Shown here: one piece after another, positions 21,579-33,215 of the stretch
Layout of the letters: each line of letters starts with the position of its first letter
Numbering within the stretch: position 1 is the stretch's first letter
Assembly (NCBI GenBank): GCA_000320545.1
Contig: ADNK01003085.1
Coordinates: 1 to 34,807 of the forward strand
DNA: 34,807 nucleotides
Reading direction: 5' to 3'
Origin: Bigelowiella natans CCMP2755
Taxonomy: Eukaryota > Cercozoa > Chlorarachniophyceae
The notes under the pieces: generated by a model
Told to the model about the DNA's origin: nothing
The model's input: only the letters and a program-made list of their open reading frames with translations
The model's database searches: none
Translations under genes and position numbers: made by a program

Positions 21579-21658
21579 CAAACCATATGAGCACCCGTAG
21601 TGCAAATTCAATAGTAAAAAATGCGCGCAGCAAATAGATGTTTTTTACGATTGTGTCT

Positions 21659-21694
<36 letters not shown>

Positions 21695-22333
21695 TGAGTG
21701 TGTGTGTGTGTGTGTGGAGGGGGAGTGGGGGAGTGTGCATGGCGAGTGAACAGGCTTACAAACTACAATCTGCCTTTATATCGTCAGATTCTAACCAGAA
21801 ACATCAGCACGGACAATATCATTCGTGAGACCCTCTGGGTGCTGCTCTATGCGTAGGATTGCAGCTGCTGTTGTATATATTAGCAGTGATCGTGATAGTG
21901 GTGGCTATTAGTTAATGCTATTGTCGCAGAAAGAGCTCCAGTCTTCTCGTTTTTGCCCGCCTCAGCGGTGGTATTTGGGGGCATTTGAGGAAATGTTAGC
22001 ATGAATTATGTAACAAAATTATATCATATAGTTCAGATGTGAGTGCGTGCGTGCGTGCGTGTGTGTGTGTGTGTGTGTGTGTGTATGTTTCTTCTGCTCC
22101 GCTATTTTAGGTGTTCATGCTTACAATTCCTCTCAATTGGATCCAATGTGCCGTTTCTAACAAGCTAATGAGAATTTTACAGCATCGAGGCTCAAAGCTT
22201 CGCTCTCTACTCCCTTCCGTACCCCCTCTCCTCTCCTCCTCCTCCTCCTCCTCTTCCTCTGGTGTCACTATTTTCAGGCTACGTGGGGTATATCCTATTG
22301 CGTAGACGTATGGACCGGTTCTCTAAACTAACG

Positions 22334-22379
<46 letters not shown>

Positions 22380-22764
22380 CTGCAGATTCTACATGTTTTC
22401 TTAGCCAGGGGGGGGGGGGGGGAGGGGCGGGTCGTTTGGATGCGGTATAATGCGTATCTATATGTTTTGGTAAATCTTAGGCTGAACAAGGCTGTCGTGA
22501 AGCTAGAAATGGACGGTAGGAAAGCACGCCAGCACCTGCGATGATTCCCTTGCGACACGTCGCTTTGTTGTAGGGCATGGCATGCATAACGGAATCGAAG
22601 CCGCGGCCGCGCTATTGCGAGCCTCTACTCGCGGACGGTCGTGCTGCTTGCTACTCGCTTATTTGCTCTTTGCGACGCTCATGACTCCGAGTGCTGCGGC
22701 ATGAGTGTTTTGAATAGAATGCAAACTCCACGATGCGATGGCAGCATGGATGATGAAGAAAATT

Positions 22765-22804
<40 letters not shown>

Positions 22805-24048
22805 CCCACCACAGATCTACAGTGGCAGTGCGCGGACTCCTCCAAAAGCAGTTTCGAGCTTCTTTCAGCAGAAGCCAAAACTGGGCGCGGCGGGAAAAAG
22901 GCCGACGGCGAAAGGTGTCCATACATTCATGCGGCTCCGAGGATGCGATAAGATACTCTGTCATCAATCTTCGCCTTTCAGGATCCCAGACGAAATACCG
23001 GAGGATGATGACGACGACGAGCACGACGATGAAAACGAGAAAACCAGCTCGAATGCGTACGTGTAGCTACATGGTTGAAACGGGATTCGTATTTAAGTTT
23101 CTGAGCGCTGCTTTATGCCGTCAGCCGAGACAGCAAGGCCACAGCGCGAGGAAATACTCCCGCAAGCATAAGGGCAGCAGCCGGTATGATTGCTTAGCAT
23201 TTCTTCGGTTAACTATGTGCTTCGGTTAAACTATGTGCTGATTTTTTTTTTTTTTTAAATAACCCTGCCTCGAATCTCATTAAAAAGTGTTTCCTTTCAT
23301 TGGCTTTACTCTCCCCCCCCCTTTCTTTCTCCCGAAACTCAGAGGAAAAGGATGGCAACAAGAGTGAGTTGTTTTATAGAATCCCGCTATTTTCCAATAG
23401 ACATGCGAAGAGGCGTTATTTTGAACGGAGTCGCTATGAGTGTACATGAATATAAAGATGTCTGCATATGATACACACACACACACTCACATACACACAC
23501 ACATGCACACATGCACACACATGCACATATAGACGGGATCAGTAAATGCTCGGCACCTGCTCAATTAAAACAAAGGTCATGCTATCACTAAATACATCTA
23601 TCTACTTCGTCAGGCTTACGATCCGCCAATGTCTCCCACACACCGAGGAAGAGCTGGGTTGTAAGATTTGAAATGTAGACGTTTTTGTGCAGAGATAAGA
23701 GCGCTTCTTTCTATGATACCTACCGTAACTTCTTCTCTCTATTTCGCAGAAGGATGTGAGTCCAGGATCGCTAATAAGGACTACTTCAGCGTTGCAGATG
23801 TCCCTCGCCCAATACACCACACATCAGGATTCCCATGATCACTTCAGATCCAATGCTATTGTCATCGTCCTATCAGGTACGTTTGTAGTGCACGTGTCCA
23901 TTCTCCAAAATAACGACCTGTTCCCTCTCAATCTCGTGATTGATTCTGCTTGCGTGCAGGGGCTCATTTTAAGATGTGTTGCCTACGAATGTTTATTGTG
24001 CTCAGCCGTAGTCACGGTGTGCTTCGTGCGCCACTGGGTCTTGACTGA
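15943..24048 (+). CDS. unassigned polytopic membrane protein with poly-cysteine N-terminal domain, 27 predicted exons
   Basis: Family not recognised. Exons: 15943-16027, 16096-16238, 16328-16443, 16521-16544, 16724-16775, 18399-18486, 18553-18642, 18899-18984, 19065-19138, 19429-19590, 19786-19862, 19993-20112, 20195-20238, 20341-20420, 20583-20638, 20921-20958, 21788-21838, 22111-22147, 22278-22317, 22481-22515, 22815-22914, 22982-23056, 23125-23183, 23343-23363, 23614-23657, 23750-23876, 23960-24048. They total 2013 nt, all phases agree, giving 670 residues. The ATG has context CAAGATGG. Residues 31-62 hold 14 Cys. Hydrophobic spans lie near 177-198, 226-242, 275-297, 312-332, 346-367, 374-384, 391-414, 420-445 and 461-484. 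An NAS glycosylation site (208-210) follows span 1. Residues 537-555 are mostly Asp/Glu; then a Ser/Thr and basic tail. A membrane receptor or transporter is possible. Weakest sites: the exon 2, 9, 17 and 18 donors, and the GC donor of exon 11. Confidence 0.72.
16776..18398. other. long repeat-bearing intron (intron 5) of the polytopic membrane gene
   Basis: At 1623 bp this is by far the longest predicted intron of the gene. It contains short imperfect repeats of CCACCTGTAAAT type near 17036-17075, ACACAT-rich sequence, and dispersed repeat copy C. I see no credible exon inside, but a missed small exon cannot be excluded. Confidence 0.5.
17815..17960. repeat. dispersed repeat copy C, uninterrupted
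   Basis: Tandem GAACAATGA units lead into TTCCAAAGTGTGACAAGAC, followed by ACTTGCAATGTGCGAAATGC and AGTGCCTCGA. This is the intact version of the site that the LTR element split at 9762/15479. Confidence 0.75.
19262..19317. repeat. G run followed by (AG)n microsatellite
   Basis: A G-rich stretch passes into about 36 bp of AG within an intron of the polytopic membrane gene. Confidence 0.95.
19608..19672. repeat. (AT)n-(GT)n microsatellite
   Basis: Compound dinucleotide tract in the intron following the tenth exon of the polytopic membrane gene. Confidence 0.95.
20796..20852. repeat. (CA)n-(TA)n microsatellite
   Basis: Compound dinucleotide tract in the intron between predicted exons 15 and 16. 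Confidence 0.95.
21184..21398. repeat. cluster of (AC)n, (AT)n, (AC)n(AG)n and G-run tracts
   Basis: Several simple-sequence blocks within about 215 bp in the 829-bp intron between exons 16 and 17. The G run at about 21377-21398 can form a G-quadruplex. Confidence 0.95.
21539..21715. repeat. (AT)n and (GT)n microsatellites
   Basis: An AT block at 21539-21576 and a GT block at about 21660-21715 with one GAGTGAGT interruption, in the same intron as the preceding cluster. Confidence 0.95.
22037..22085. repeat. (GTGC)n/(GT)n microsatellite
   Basis: A few GTGC units pass into GT dinucleotides, upstream of predicted exon 18. Confidence 0.93.
22337..22375. repeat. (CT)n microsatellite
   Basis: About 38 bp of CT in the intron between exons 19 and 20; a short G run follows at about 22410. 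Confidence 0.95.
22764..22801. repeat. (CT)n microsatellite acting as pyrimidine tract
   Basis: About 38 bp of CT end 13 bases before the predicted acceptor CACCACAG of exon 21, so the repeat itself would be the polypyrimidine tract. Confidence 0.93.
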
Positions 24049-24065
24049 ATGATGAAGACCAGGAG

Positions 24066-24138
<73 letters not shown>

Positions 24139-24884
24139 GTGTATTCGCATTGTGGTGAGTAGAGAGGCGAGCATGTATGTTATTTGCGTACGAAAACTTT
24201 CTTCTGTCCGTATCACACTTTTTTAATTAGTTTTCCATGCAGAAAGTTGAGATGATATAGTAGCACACCTATGACAGCTATGCGAACGCTGCGTAGCACA
24301 GCATATATAGCAGATGGGCGTGAGAACAAGCAATGCGGCTGCACTGCTTGCGCAGTGATTAGCTAGACTCAACACATGATTTATGCAATACATACAGCGA
24401 GCGTTGATCGAATGTGTTACATGTGTTATGAATTCGTTCATCATAGCAGCGATTATTTTGTCTATATTGATAGAGATGTAGAGTCGTTGGCCGTGCCTTG
24501 ATGTATTTCGTCATGTTTGTGTTAGCGTCGTAGCCATGTAGCCGCGAATAAAGTGTGTGTGAGACGGATAGCAAGAAATTGTATCGCTTGCGTTTTTATA
24601 TATGCTGTCATCATAAATACAACAGCGGAAAGCCAGCAACTTGTAACGTAAGCGTCCTGCACGTAGTAATTCGCCTGTGCATGCATGTGCGTATATGCGC
24701 TAGTGCGCTCGGCTGCCGATCGAGTATTATCGCTGCTTCGATCGCATCTACGCAGAAATCCGCAATAAGGCTGTACAATTTATCTAATCGATATAAAATA
24801 ATAGCAAGGCATTGTGCTATGAAGCAACATATGTGTGATTAGATGAGCGCTTCTATGCGCTAAAGCGATTCTATGCGTTATAGC
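24049..24884. other. spacer between convergent genes, no supported gene
   Basis: Begins with an (AT)n(GT)n tract at about 24069-24134. The rest is moderately AT-rich with GAGACGGAT near 24562, a word also found in the foldback family at 4765, 5100 and 29595. No exon recognised. Confidence 0.55.
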
Positions 24885-25269
24885 TTAGCGAATTCCTCCA
24901 GCCATCCCTCCTGCCTTCTTCTCGTCAGCTCCATCACTCTGTTTGCCGTCGATTACTGGCAGACGATGCGCAGACGAAACACTTGAGTCGTCCCTAACGC
25001 TACCTCCACTACCACCCCCAGCAATCTCGATGGCGAGCTTTCCTCTACAATGCCCCTCTGCAACTTCGCTCAGTGCTTCATTAAATCGGTTGAAGGGGTA
25101 GGTCTTTGCCAGCTGCGGCTTTAAGATGCCCTTCTCTACCAGGTCGCGCGCATACTCCATGTCCTCACCGCAGGGTTGCACGATTGTCACCGAGTATGCG
25201 GGCCCCATGAAGAGCCTAGCATTGTGTATTCCAAACAAGGGGTTGGAGGGAATTGTTTTTCTTTTTATA

Positions 25270-25323
<54 letters not shown>

Positions 25324-25379
25324 TGTGTGTGTGCGGCGCTCGCAATGTTAACACGATTTTTGACTGCTTTGCCCTTAAT

Positions 25380-25417
<38 letters not shown>

Positions 25418-26833
25418 TAAGTAGCCATATTTCCTATGGTTTCGCAAAGATTTCTTCTTTTTTTGCGTGTGATCCCCCTTCACCAAATCTTTTCATCTTA
25501 TCTCATACTGTTTCGTCAGCTTCCAGCTGTAATGCCCGAGGCCCCAGGTGTACGCGGCCGGCTTCTTGAATCTTCCCCACCCCTCGAAGTACTCAAACAT
25601 CCCATTCGTGAGGATCGTCATGTACCTATTATTATTATTATTGCCCAGTTTGACGAGGATTTCAACGGGAGAACGAACCGCACCAGAAAATAGCGCATTT
25701 TGGCAGATCTGCGAGAGAATTTGATGTCGTGCATGTCGTAGATGCTGTGTTGTAGGGTTTTTTGTAAAAGCTCTCCTTCTCTCCAGTCTCATTTCTCTCC
25801 AGTCTCATTACGCGCTCCCCTTCGTCTGCTTGATGATTTGATGGCTGCGCTTCTCGATGTCCGCCCCCATCACCTAAAAACAAATAGCAATAGCGCCCCC
25901 AAAGCATTAGTGGTGTCCTGCCATGATCCATGCGTGGTTTCATTCGTTGACGGCCATGCACGCACGCACGCTTCAGAGCAGCTCAGACTTTCATATAACA
26001 CGCACGTCAAAGACGAAGTCGACAGGGTTGTTCTTGAGCTCCTCCTCAAACTTCTGTGCCCTGTAGTCCACCACCTCGTTAGCACCTAGAGACTTGGCGA
26101 AAGCCGCATTTTTCGCACTGCAGGTGGTAATCACATATAGCCCGAAGTGCCTAGCAAGCTGAATGGCCACGCTCCCTACCCCCCCTGAGCCGGCGTGTAT
26201 CAATATCCGTTTACCCTTCAACTGCCCCCGGCTCTTCTCGCAAATGCCGCCCCTCCTCAACGCTTGGATGGAGGTGAGGGTGACCAGGGGGAGGCAGGCA
26301 GCTTCTGGGAAACTCAGATTTTTCGGCATTCGTGCCAGCGCGCTTTCGCGAACGCAAGCCATTTCAGCGTAGGTGCCCTGCAAACAACGTGATTAGTTAA
26401 GCGTCTTGCCTATGGCGATTAGTATGCATGAGAGGGCCAGACTAGGTGGTTGCCAACTACCCATTTCGTATACTTGTACTCCATCATCCCAAAAACCTTA
26501 TCCCCCTTCTTGAACTTCTTTGAATCTGCATCGCACTCGACGACGACGCCGGCTAGATCACCCCCGAAAATCTTGGGCTTCGGCACCAAAATCGACGGAA
26601 CGTCTCCGCGGCAGAGTTTGTAGTCGACAGGGTTTACGCCTGCCGCCATTATTTTCACCAAGACCCACCCTTTTCTCCGGGTAGGCATAGGGTAGTCTTC
26701 TCGCATGCGGCGAACCGTCTATATGATTATTTCCGGAGACGGAAAAAAGAGGTAGGAATTACAGTCACCCGTGCGATGTCAATGCTGTGCTCGTTACCTG
26801 CCCTCCGTGCGAATCGTAACAGGCTGCCCGCAT
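24885..26833 (-). CDS. zinc-type alcohol dehydrogenase / quinone oxidoreductase-like protein (MDR superfamily)
   Basis: Six exons in transcript order: 26833-26798, 26718-26461, 26377-26006, 25873-25812, 25625-25509, 25215-24885; phases agree and give 391 residues. It starts MRAACYDSHGGQ, a typical MDR N-terminus. The GroES-like half contains AAGVNPVDYKL and GGDLAGVVVECD. The NADPH-binding Rossmann loop is AGSGGVG at residues 160-166, followed by SLGANEVVDY. The catalytic-zinc cysteine pattern is not evident, so a zinc-free quinone/enone reductase such as the RTN4IP1 group fits better than a true alcohol dehydrogenase. The last 45 residues are Gly/Ser-rich and likely disordered. It is divergent from the NSE2 gene. 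Intron 5 carries (CT)n(GT)n and (AGC)n repeats. Confidence 0.9.
25271..25331. repeat. (CT)n-(GT)n microsatellite
   Basis: Simple repeat in the last intron of the oxidoreductase gene. Confidence 0.95.
25381..25416. repeat. (AGC)n trinucleotide repeat
   Basis: Twelve CAG/AGC units in the last intron of the minus-strand oxidoreductase gene (CTG on the transcript). It is not coding in my model. Confidence 0.95.
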
Positions 26834-27366
26834 GATGCATTCCTCTTTATTCCTCTTCATTGTAAATCCTGGGCTCGAAGAGCCTAACAACGAATTGTGT
26901 GAGGAAATACGACACAAAGATGTGCGAGTGAGTAAGGAACTTGGAGAGAACCCCCCCCCCCCCCTCCCTTCTTCTCTTAGATTTGAACTGTCAGTTCGTC
27001 ACTATCTTTTGTTAAAGACTGTAATAACAGCCCAGGGCGCTGGAACAGGAGTCCGGCTGTTGTGCGGAAGTGAAATGTAAAGGAGACCGGAAGAAGACGA
27101 CGAAGTGAAGGAGAGAGGCGGAAGATGCTGAATTCATGCTATTATCAGCATATGCTGCGAAATTAGTAAGTCGCACATATAAAATTCCACATGTTTATGT
27201 AGAATACAAAACACCGCAAAATGGATAAGTCGCGCACATAAAATTCCCTCTATTTATATGGAAGGCAAAATAAAATACACACACCTTGCCGCCACCTTAC
27301 CCGAGAGGTTCAAGCGTAGAAGAAATAGTCCCTCTTTCGTCGAAGGCATCCCACTTGCAGCCAACG
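26834..27366. promoter_or_regulatory. divergent intergenic region, oxidoreductase / NSE2 genes
   Basis: 533 bp between two start codons on opposite strands; both promoters should lie here. Two near-copies of an AAGTCGC-CACATAAAATTCC block about 60 bp apart (about 27168 and 27228) form a short direct repeat. An open frame from an ATG at 27259 runs into the first NSE2 exon in a different frame and may be 5' UTR or an alternative start. Confidence 0.45.
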
Positions 27367-29324
27367 ATGTATGTGCGGTTGGAAAACACCCTAAATAACC
27401 GTCACCAGAAGCACGAGTCCTTCGCGAACGGGGAGGTAATGCATTCCTTACTGTTCCCATGTCAACATAGAGTGGAACTCGCCTCTTCTTCACCGCTCCT
27501 CTCTACCTTCCTCTCTTTTCTTTTTTATCTGCTTCTATTATTTTGTAACGGACTATCTTCCCACATTGCAGATCAAGAATGTGCTCCAAACTCTTACTGA
27601 AATCGGAAAAAATCTAGAAAGGATACCAGGGAGCGAGTCCGAGGCAAACAGAGAAAAGGTATTAGTCGCAGAGAATTATTTCGTTTCGTTTGTGCCTGAG
27701 AAGCACAATATATAATTCACTTGACCTCTACTTCTCCATCTCCTCCCCCCTCCCCCAACTCTTGGCTTGCTCGCTCGTTTGCGCTCTCCTTCTCCCGGAT
27801 CTCGTTTGTTGCCTTCTCTTGTCAATCAGATGACAAAGTTAGAGAGGATCTTCGGGGAAATATGTGACAAAGAAAAAATCATACGTGCAAGATCAAAGGC
27901 GCTTCAGGAAACAAGAATGTGGATGGTATGAATAATGTACACCGTTAACATCGAGGGATGATTTAAAGAGTGTGTGTTCTGCAGCGATCGGAAGATTACA
28001 ACAATGAGAACGTGGAATGGGAAAAAGTACGTAGTGCCCACTTTCATCAAAGATGACCAAAGAATGATCTTTTGATTCAATATCTGTAGAAAATCAACGA
28101 GCTCCATGAAGAAGCCAAGGCGAAACACGCTGATGAGCTCAATGTGACGAATCCAAAACATGGAAATTCTTGACTTGATTTGCAAGGCCCAGCTTAGTAA
28201 CAGTGTTGCTTTCAAAATATTTCGAAAGGATGAAACGACAGCGCTCATTTTTAATACAGTGTTTACATAGATTCAATTGAGCACCCATGCATGCGGAATA
28301 TATCCCATTTGGACATGTAAATGTTCGTTTTCCTTCAGGGTCACAGTGAAGAGAACATTAAAAAATTCAAACGAGAAATTTGGGTAGTTACTTGTTTGCT
28401 TTCCAACCAGCTTATGTTATAGCATGGCCGCGTCATCTTCCATATTTCGCTTAATAAAACTGGTGGAGTATGTCTCATCATCTCCTACTTCCCTACGACA
28501 GGAGGTGAACCACCAAGGGGAGCCCATGCCAGGCGACGATGATGAGGATCTCGGTAATCTTTACTGATATATCTTAGATTCAGAGGACTACGACATGTCA
28601 ATATTTCTTTCCCGGACATAGCCGAAAGTGCCAGTGTGCTCAGACGTTCTGACTGTGAATAAATGGTACTATTAGTGGCAGTAGATATGAAGCGGAACTT
28701 CAAATGCCCGATAACGAAAGACACGCTGGAAAATCCGGTCAAGAGCATTTTAATGCATCTCATTCCTCTTTCATTTGCCTCTTAACGATGGCATGGGGTT
28801 GTGATGGAAATATTCATCAATAATACCGAAATAGCAATCATAAAGATTGATCTACGGGTTGATATCCATGCTGATTTAGGTGAAAAATCAAACTTGTGGA
28901 CACATTTACTCTAGAGAGGCAATAATGACGCTGCTTAAAGGGAAACAAAAATACAAGTGCCCGTGTGCAGGTTGATATGCGAGCTTTTAGTGAGCTGCGA
29001 TGGGAGAATCGACATCGAAATTCTTTCCTGAAAATAATATTTCTTCTTAACTTAGGTTGCTCTCAATACGTCACCGTTGCCGGATTAGTCAGGGATAAAA
29101 AGATCGAAAAGGTAGAGTCGATGTTAAAATGGTTTCTAGAAGTGAAACTGAATGGATTCCAGGAGGGAGATGAATTTTGAGCATCTACAAGGCGTTGTGA
29201 TGAGTCATCTTCTAGATCGCCACCAATGCAATGCTATTCTCAGGAACTCCGAGCATTTATCGAGGAGGAGGCGAGAAAGAAGGCAAACCGTAGTGCTGAT
29301 ATGGATTTTACCCAAACAGGATAG
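27367..29324 (+). CDS. NSE2: E3 SUMO-protein ligase NSE2/MMS21 (SP-RING), SMC5/6 complex subunit
   Basis: Eleven exons: 27367-27435, 27572-27658, 27830-27925, 27985-28026, 28090-28143, 28339-28383, 28502-28553, 28682-28737, 28880-28970, 29056-29111, 29244-29324; all phases agree, 242 residues, close to human NSE2 (247). NSE2 attaches SUMO to chromatin and repair proteins and binds the SMC5 coiled-coil arm. Residues 1-135 are charged and helical, as expected for the SMC5-binding part. The acidic DDDEDL precedes the SP-RING: FKCPITKD (C157), ENPVKNQTCGHIY (C173, H175) and KCPCAGC (C194/C196, C199). The zinc set C-H-C-C matches the family. The tail ends after a helix rich in Glu and Lys. The start at 27367 is the first ATG in frame after a possible acceptor; an upstream exon is possible. 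Confidence 0.9.
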
Positions 29325-30809
29325 CGACGCGAAAACACATGCACTTTGCTTACCAACACACTTACCTGATTCTCACGGTTACAAGTACTTTGTTCCTTAA
29401 GATAAGGGATACTAGTTTGCGGTAAGGAATAGAGTGCAAATAGCTAGTATATGCAAAATGCATATATGTTCAAGCTGCGATCAAGTGCGGGCGTCACTAT
29501 GGACACAGTACGCGCTACATTTTACAAACATGGTACTTATATGTTATGTCTGTTGTCGCATGATATAGATATTATCACATTTATATGCATGTTATGAGAC
29601 GGATGTAACGAACGAATGAATTACATTCTGGTCATCAATGCTAGAATGTGTCGCACATGAAGCAGCCACATCCATTCTATAGCCTTAATGGCTACATAGC
29701 GTACACACGTGCGAACACATGTAACTCCACACACATGTTCTTCGCTACATATGGTATCGAGCCACATATGTCACAGGGTAACACATGTGCTTAAAACCCG
29801 GTACACTCCATGGCCTTAATGGCTATGCACAATGCAGCATTTTGTGTGTGCACATGAGACGAGATGGACACACTCATGTGCAATGTGCATGATTCATGCA
29901 ATGCACACTTCATCCATGGTCATGCACTTTGAACTTTTCCAGGCCATGATGGACACAGCAATGTGGTGCACACATTTGACACATTGCATGTCTGTCATGA
30001 CTTTGCTGTTCACTTTGTCCACAGTGATGGACGCAATGAAATCATGGAATGATTGCATTTTTTCGCAATGACACACGTGTGCACTCTTCCCGCTTGCACA
30101 TTGTTGCACTTGCCTGCGGCTCAGGGCGTGAAAACTGACATGTTGGTTCATTTTTCACGGATCGGAATCGGGAACGATCGCAATTTGACCATCGTCGCTG
30201 ATGACAAATCAAAGCGAGTGTCCGCCTCGCTCCAGCCTTCATCATGCCATCGAAATTGCATGCCCCGAAATGAACCCTTTGGGACCCATCCTCTTCTTTC
30301 CTCCACTTTTCATTTCAACCTCTCACAGCAAGTGAGCAAGGTCGCGCACAGTGCACATCCTTTCCTCAACCTGGTGAACTGGTGAACTGGTGAACTTCGC
30401 TTTTGTCAGAGCACGTCCACCGTTGCCTTCCGGCTAGAACCTAAAATAGAAGGAATTCCAGAGAATTCGCTGTATTTTCATAGGGCGACATACCGAAATC
30501 CATCTCTCAACTAGTCAATCCATGGAACAGAGCGCTTGACTACGATTTAGACCAAAATATTAAGTTGTTATTGTGGTAATACCAAATAGATATTTCAGAG
30601 AAACTCAATTTTAGGCTGAAGCATTCTCCCAAGTAAATAAATTATGGAATACGATATATTCCAATGTAAATTTATACAGGATTTGTGATCATCTCAACGG
30701 AAAAATATCGGTTAGTTCGTGACTCTCCTAATTCCGGGCAAACCGGAGGGAGGGGCGGGAAGTGAATCCTCGAGAATCTTCTAAGGAAGTAGAAGTGATC
30801 TTCAAAGTG
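29325..30809. other. spacer with dispersed repeats, no supported gene
   Basis: Rich in CACATG/ACACATGT words (29700-30120) similar in style to 9290-9420 and 17000-17600. It contains two CCTTAATGGCTA blocks about 130 bp apart, a foldback-family fragment near 29593, and three tandem CTGGTGAA units at 30371-30394. No convincing exon. Confidence 0.55.
29593..29660. repeat. fragment related to the foldback element
   Basis: GAGACGGATGTAACGAA is followed by TTACATTCTGGTCATCAATG, in the same order as the left arm of the element at 4765. It is diverged, and no inverted partner is seen nearby. Confidence 0.5.
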
Positions 30810-31830
30810 ATGAAGCGTTCTGGGGAAGATGAGAAAGATTTTGATGATCTTCCACCGCCGCCACTACTAGGTTTGTACGTAACAAAAATGAATTAGTACC
30901 AAAGGAAGAAGTGACCCTACTTCGTGTGCCTTTTTTGGGGGTTTACCAACGAACCCACGACTTATAGATTTATAGATTGCCTATTCTCTCTTCCCTCTCA
31001 TAGTAGCATTATTATATTCACCAACTCACCTCCCTCATCATCGCTGAAAAGTGGCGTTGTCCTGCCATTGTTTTCACTAGTGAAGGATACTAGCTACAGG
31101 CAAGCGGTTGAAGATGCTCTTCAAAACAGTGAGAGGCTGAAAGACATACTCTCTCCGAAGACTGAAGAAAAGAAAACAAAAGCCAAGACCAGCCAGAGTA
31201 GACTCTGCAGCGGCCATCTTTTTGTAGCGTTCGGCGACGTTCATAGGCTAACCTGTGATGCCTGGGCCCTTCCGAGCAAGAGGTAGCGTCGTGTCTCCTG
31301 CTGCGAGATTTAAGGGAGAGAAAAATCGTGTTAAGATATGTAAATGTGATTTATTCCTGCGATTCTGCCCTCCCCCAAAGGCACGACACACACACACACA
31401 CACACACACATGAACACACCACGAGCATGATAAAAAGAAATATGTTCAAATTTCTTTTTGGATTATGCACATGAATACCCGGCAACAGCGATAGCCATCG
31501 CCACCAGCCATTCCGCTGTATGATTGCCGTACACTTGCTGACTTTCCATACATTGGCCCAAAGCAACTCAAAACAAGCTCGAATGCGCGTGTGTTATTTG
31601 CAGCTGTACGGAGATTGACGATGGCTGGAGAATAGACCGCAGCACCCTCCCAAAGAGAGCCATTGAAGGTGAAATGCTTCGATCAAATGCTGATCGCTCC
31701 CTAACATCCACTAATATCAACGGGGCATGGTAGGATGGACTGCCGGGAGACGACGCGTTGTGTCCCTCTCTAACCACTCAGAGCAGAGGTAATAATGGCG
31801 AGTAAGATTAAAATTAAAATTTAAAGGCCA

Positions 31831-31876
<46 letters not shown>

Positions 31877-32586
31877 TATTATTGTTGTGTGTTGTAATGC
31901 TGATGCATATTCAACTGCCCGAGATAGTAGGGTAGTTGCTCTCACGTTTTGAGGTCCTGAGGGATACATAAAACGAAAATTATGCCCCTCCCTCCCCCCC
32001 CCCCCCCCGCCTCCCCGTCCCTCCAATGGTTCATCAGGAGGGAAGGTAAGGAAAAGGGCGTACCAAGCGCTGTCAATGGGGATGCTGAGAATGAAAAAGA
32101 GAGACGAGGATTACAGGAAGCCAACAGAAAGTATGGCGGTGGGGAGTTCAAGGCGATTGGGAAATCAGAGAAGGGGGGGGAGGAAGAGGAAGGTAAACAT
32201 CGAGATGAAACTCAAGGTATAGAAGACGAAGAGATTGGGAGCAGCAGCCACGGGGAAGAGGAGAGGAAAGAGGCAAAGGAGGAGAACGAGAAGGAGGATT
32301 CTCCCAGCGACGCCGGTGCTTGTTCTACAAACAATTCAAACGATGTGAGCAGAGCTACAGGTGACCAAAAGGGCAGCGCCGAGGAGGATGGTCGCGGTTG
32401 CGACAACGATAGCAGCGACATTATCGAGCTCCCAAGGACTCCGCAAACGCCTTATCTAATGAATGTTTCTAAAGGTCGGGTGGTGGTGCTGCTGGTGGTG
32501 GCCTACTAGCATAGGAATGACGAGGCTTGTACCGCTAGGGAGGGACTGGAAGCTCGGGAGAGGAGAGAGAGAGGAAAGAAAGGAGG

Positions 32587-32635
<49 letters not shown>

Positions 32636-32750
32636 GCCAAAGTTGCTCTACCGCGCACTGCTAAGGCTATGTTACTCTTCCAAGGAGCAGCCCTTGCTCT
32701 CTATCGAGGCACTCATAAAAGGCATTCACCAACTCACCGAAGAGGTGTAT

Positions 32751-32793
<43 letters not shown>

Positions 32794-33177
32794 GTGTGTG
32801 TGTATGAGAGAGAGAGAGAGAGAAAGGAAAACTTTATCTTAATCTTAAAGCGGGGTTATTTGGAAATGAGCTGGATCGCTATACTACTCCTTGGCCGCGA
32901 CAAACGATGGATGGTGGGTTCGTGGGCGTACGGAGGCGATTTGCCAATGCGATACTCTGTCCCCCCCCCCTCCCCCCGCCCCTGACTATTCTATTTTTTT
33001 ATGAACCCTATAAAATCACAGGGCCTACGATTTGACTTGGTGCTGGTGGCTCCCACAGAGAAGCTCTACTCTATAGTTCAGGCTATGCGCCGCCGATTAG
33101 ACTCCGAATCAACGAATCATGGGCATTTCTGGAACAAAAACAAAAGACAAACGATATCAGAATATAATATACATATA

Positions 33178-33215
<38 letters not shown>

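Noticed and set aside
25380-25416. AGC run as a poly-Leu/Ala coding repeat
   Set aside because: It falls in the last intron of the minus-strand oxidoreductase gene, between two well-supported exons.
28554-28577. A 24-bp intron between GATCTCG and ATTCAGAGG in the NSE2 gene
   Set aside because: Too short to be a normal spliceosomal intron; joining 28553 to 28682 gives the expected acidic-to-SP-RING transition.
29112-29180. Read-through ending of NSE2 (VESMLKWFLEV... to 29180)
   Set aside because: It is open and in frame, but the exon at 29244 gives a Glu/Lys-rich helix like the known NSE2 tail after a good acceptor; kept only as an alternative.
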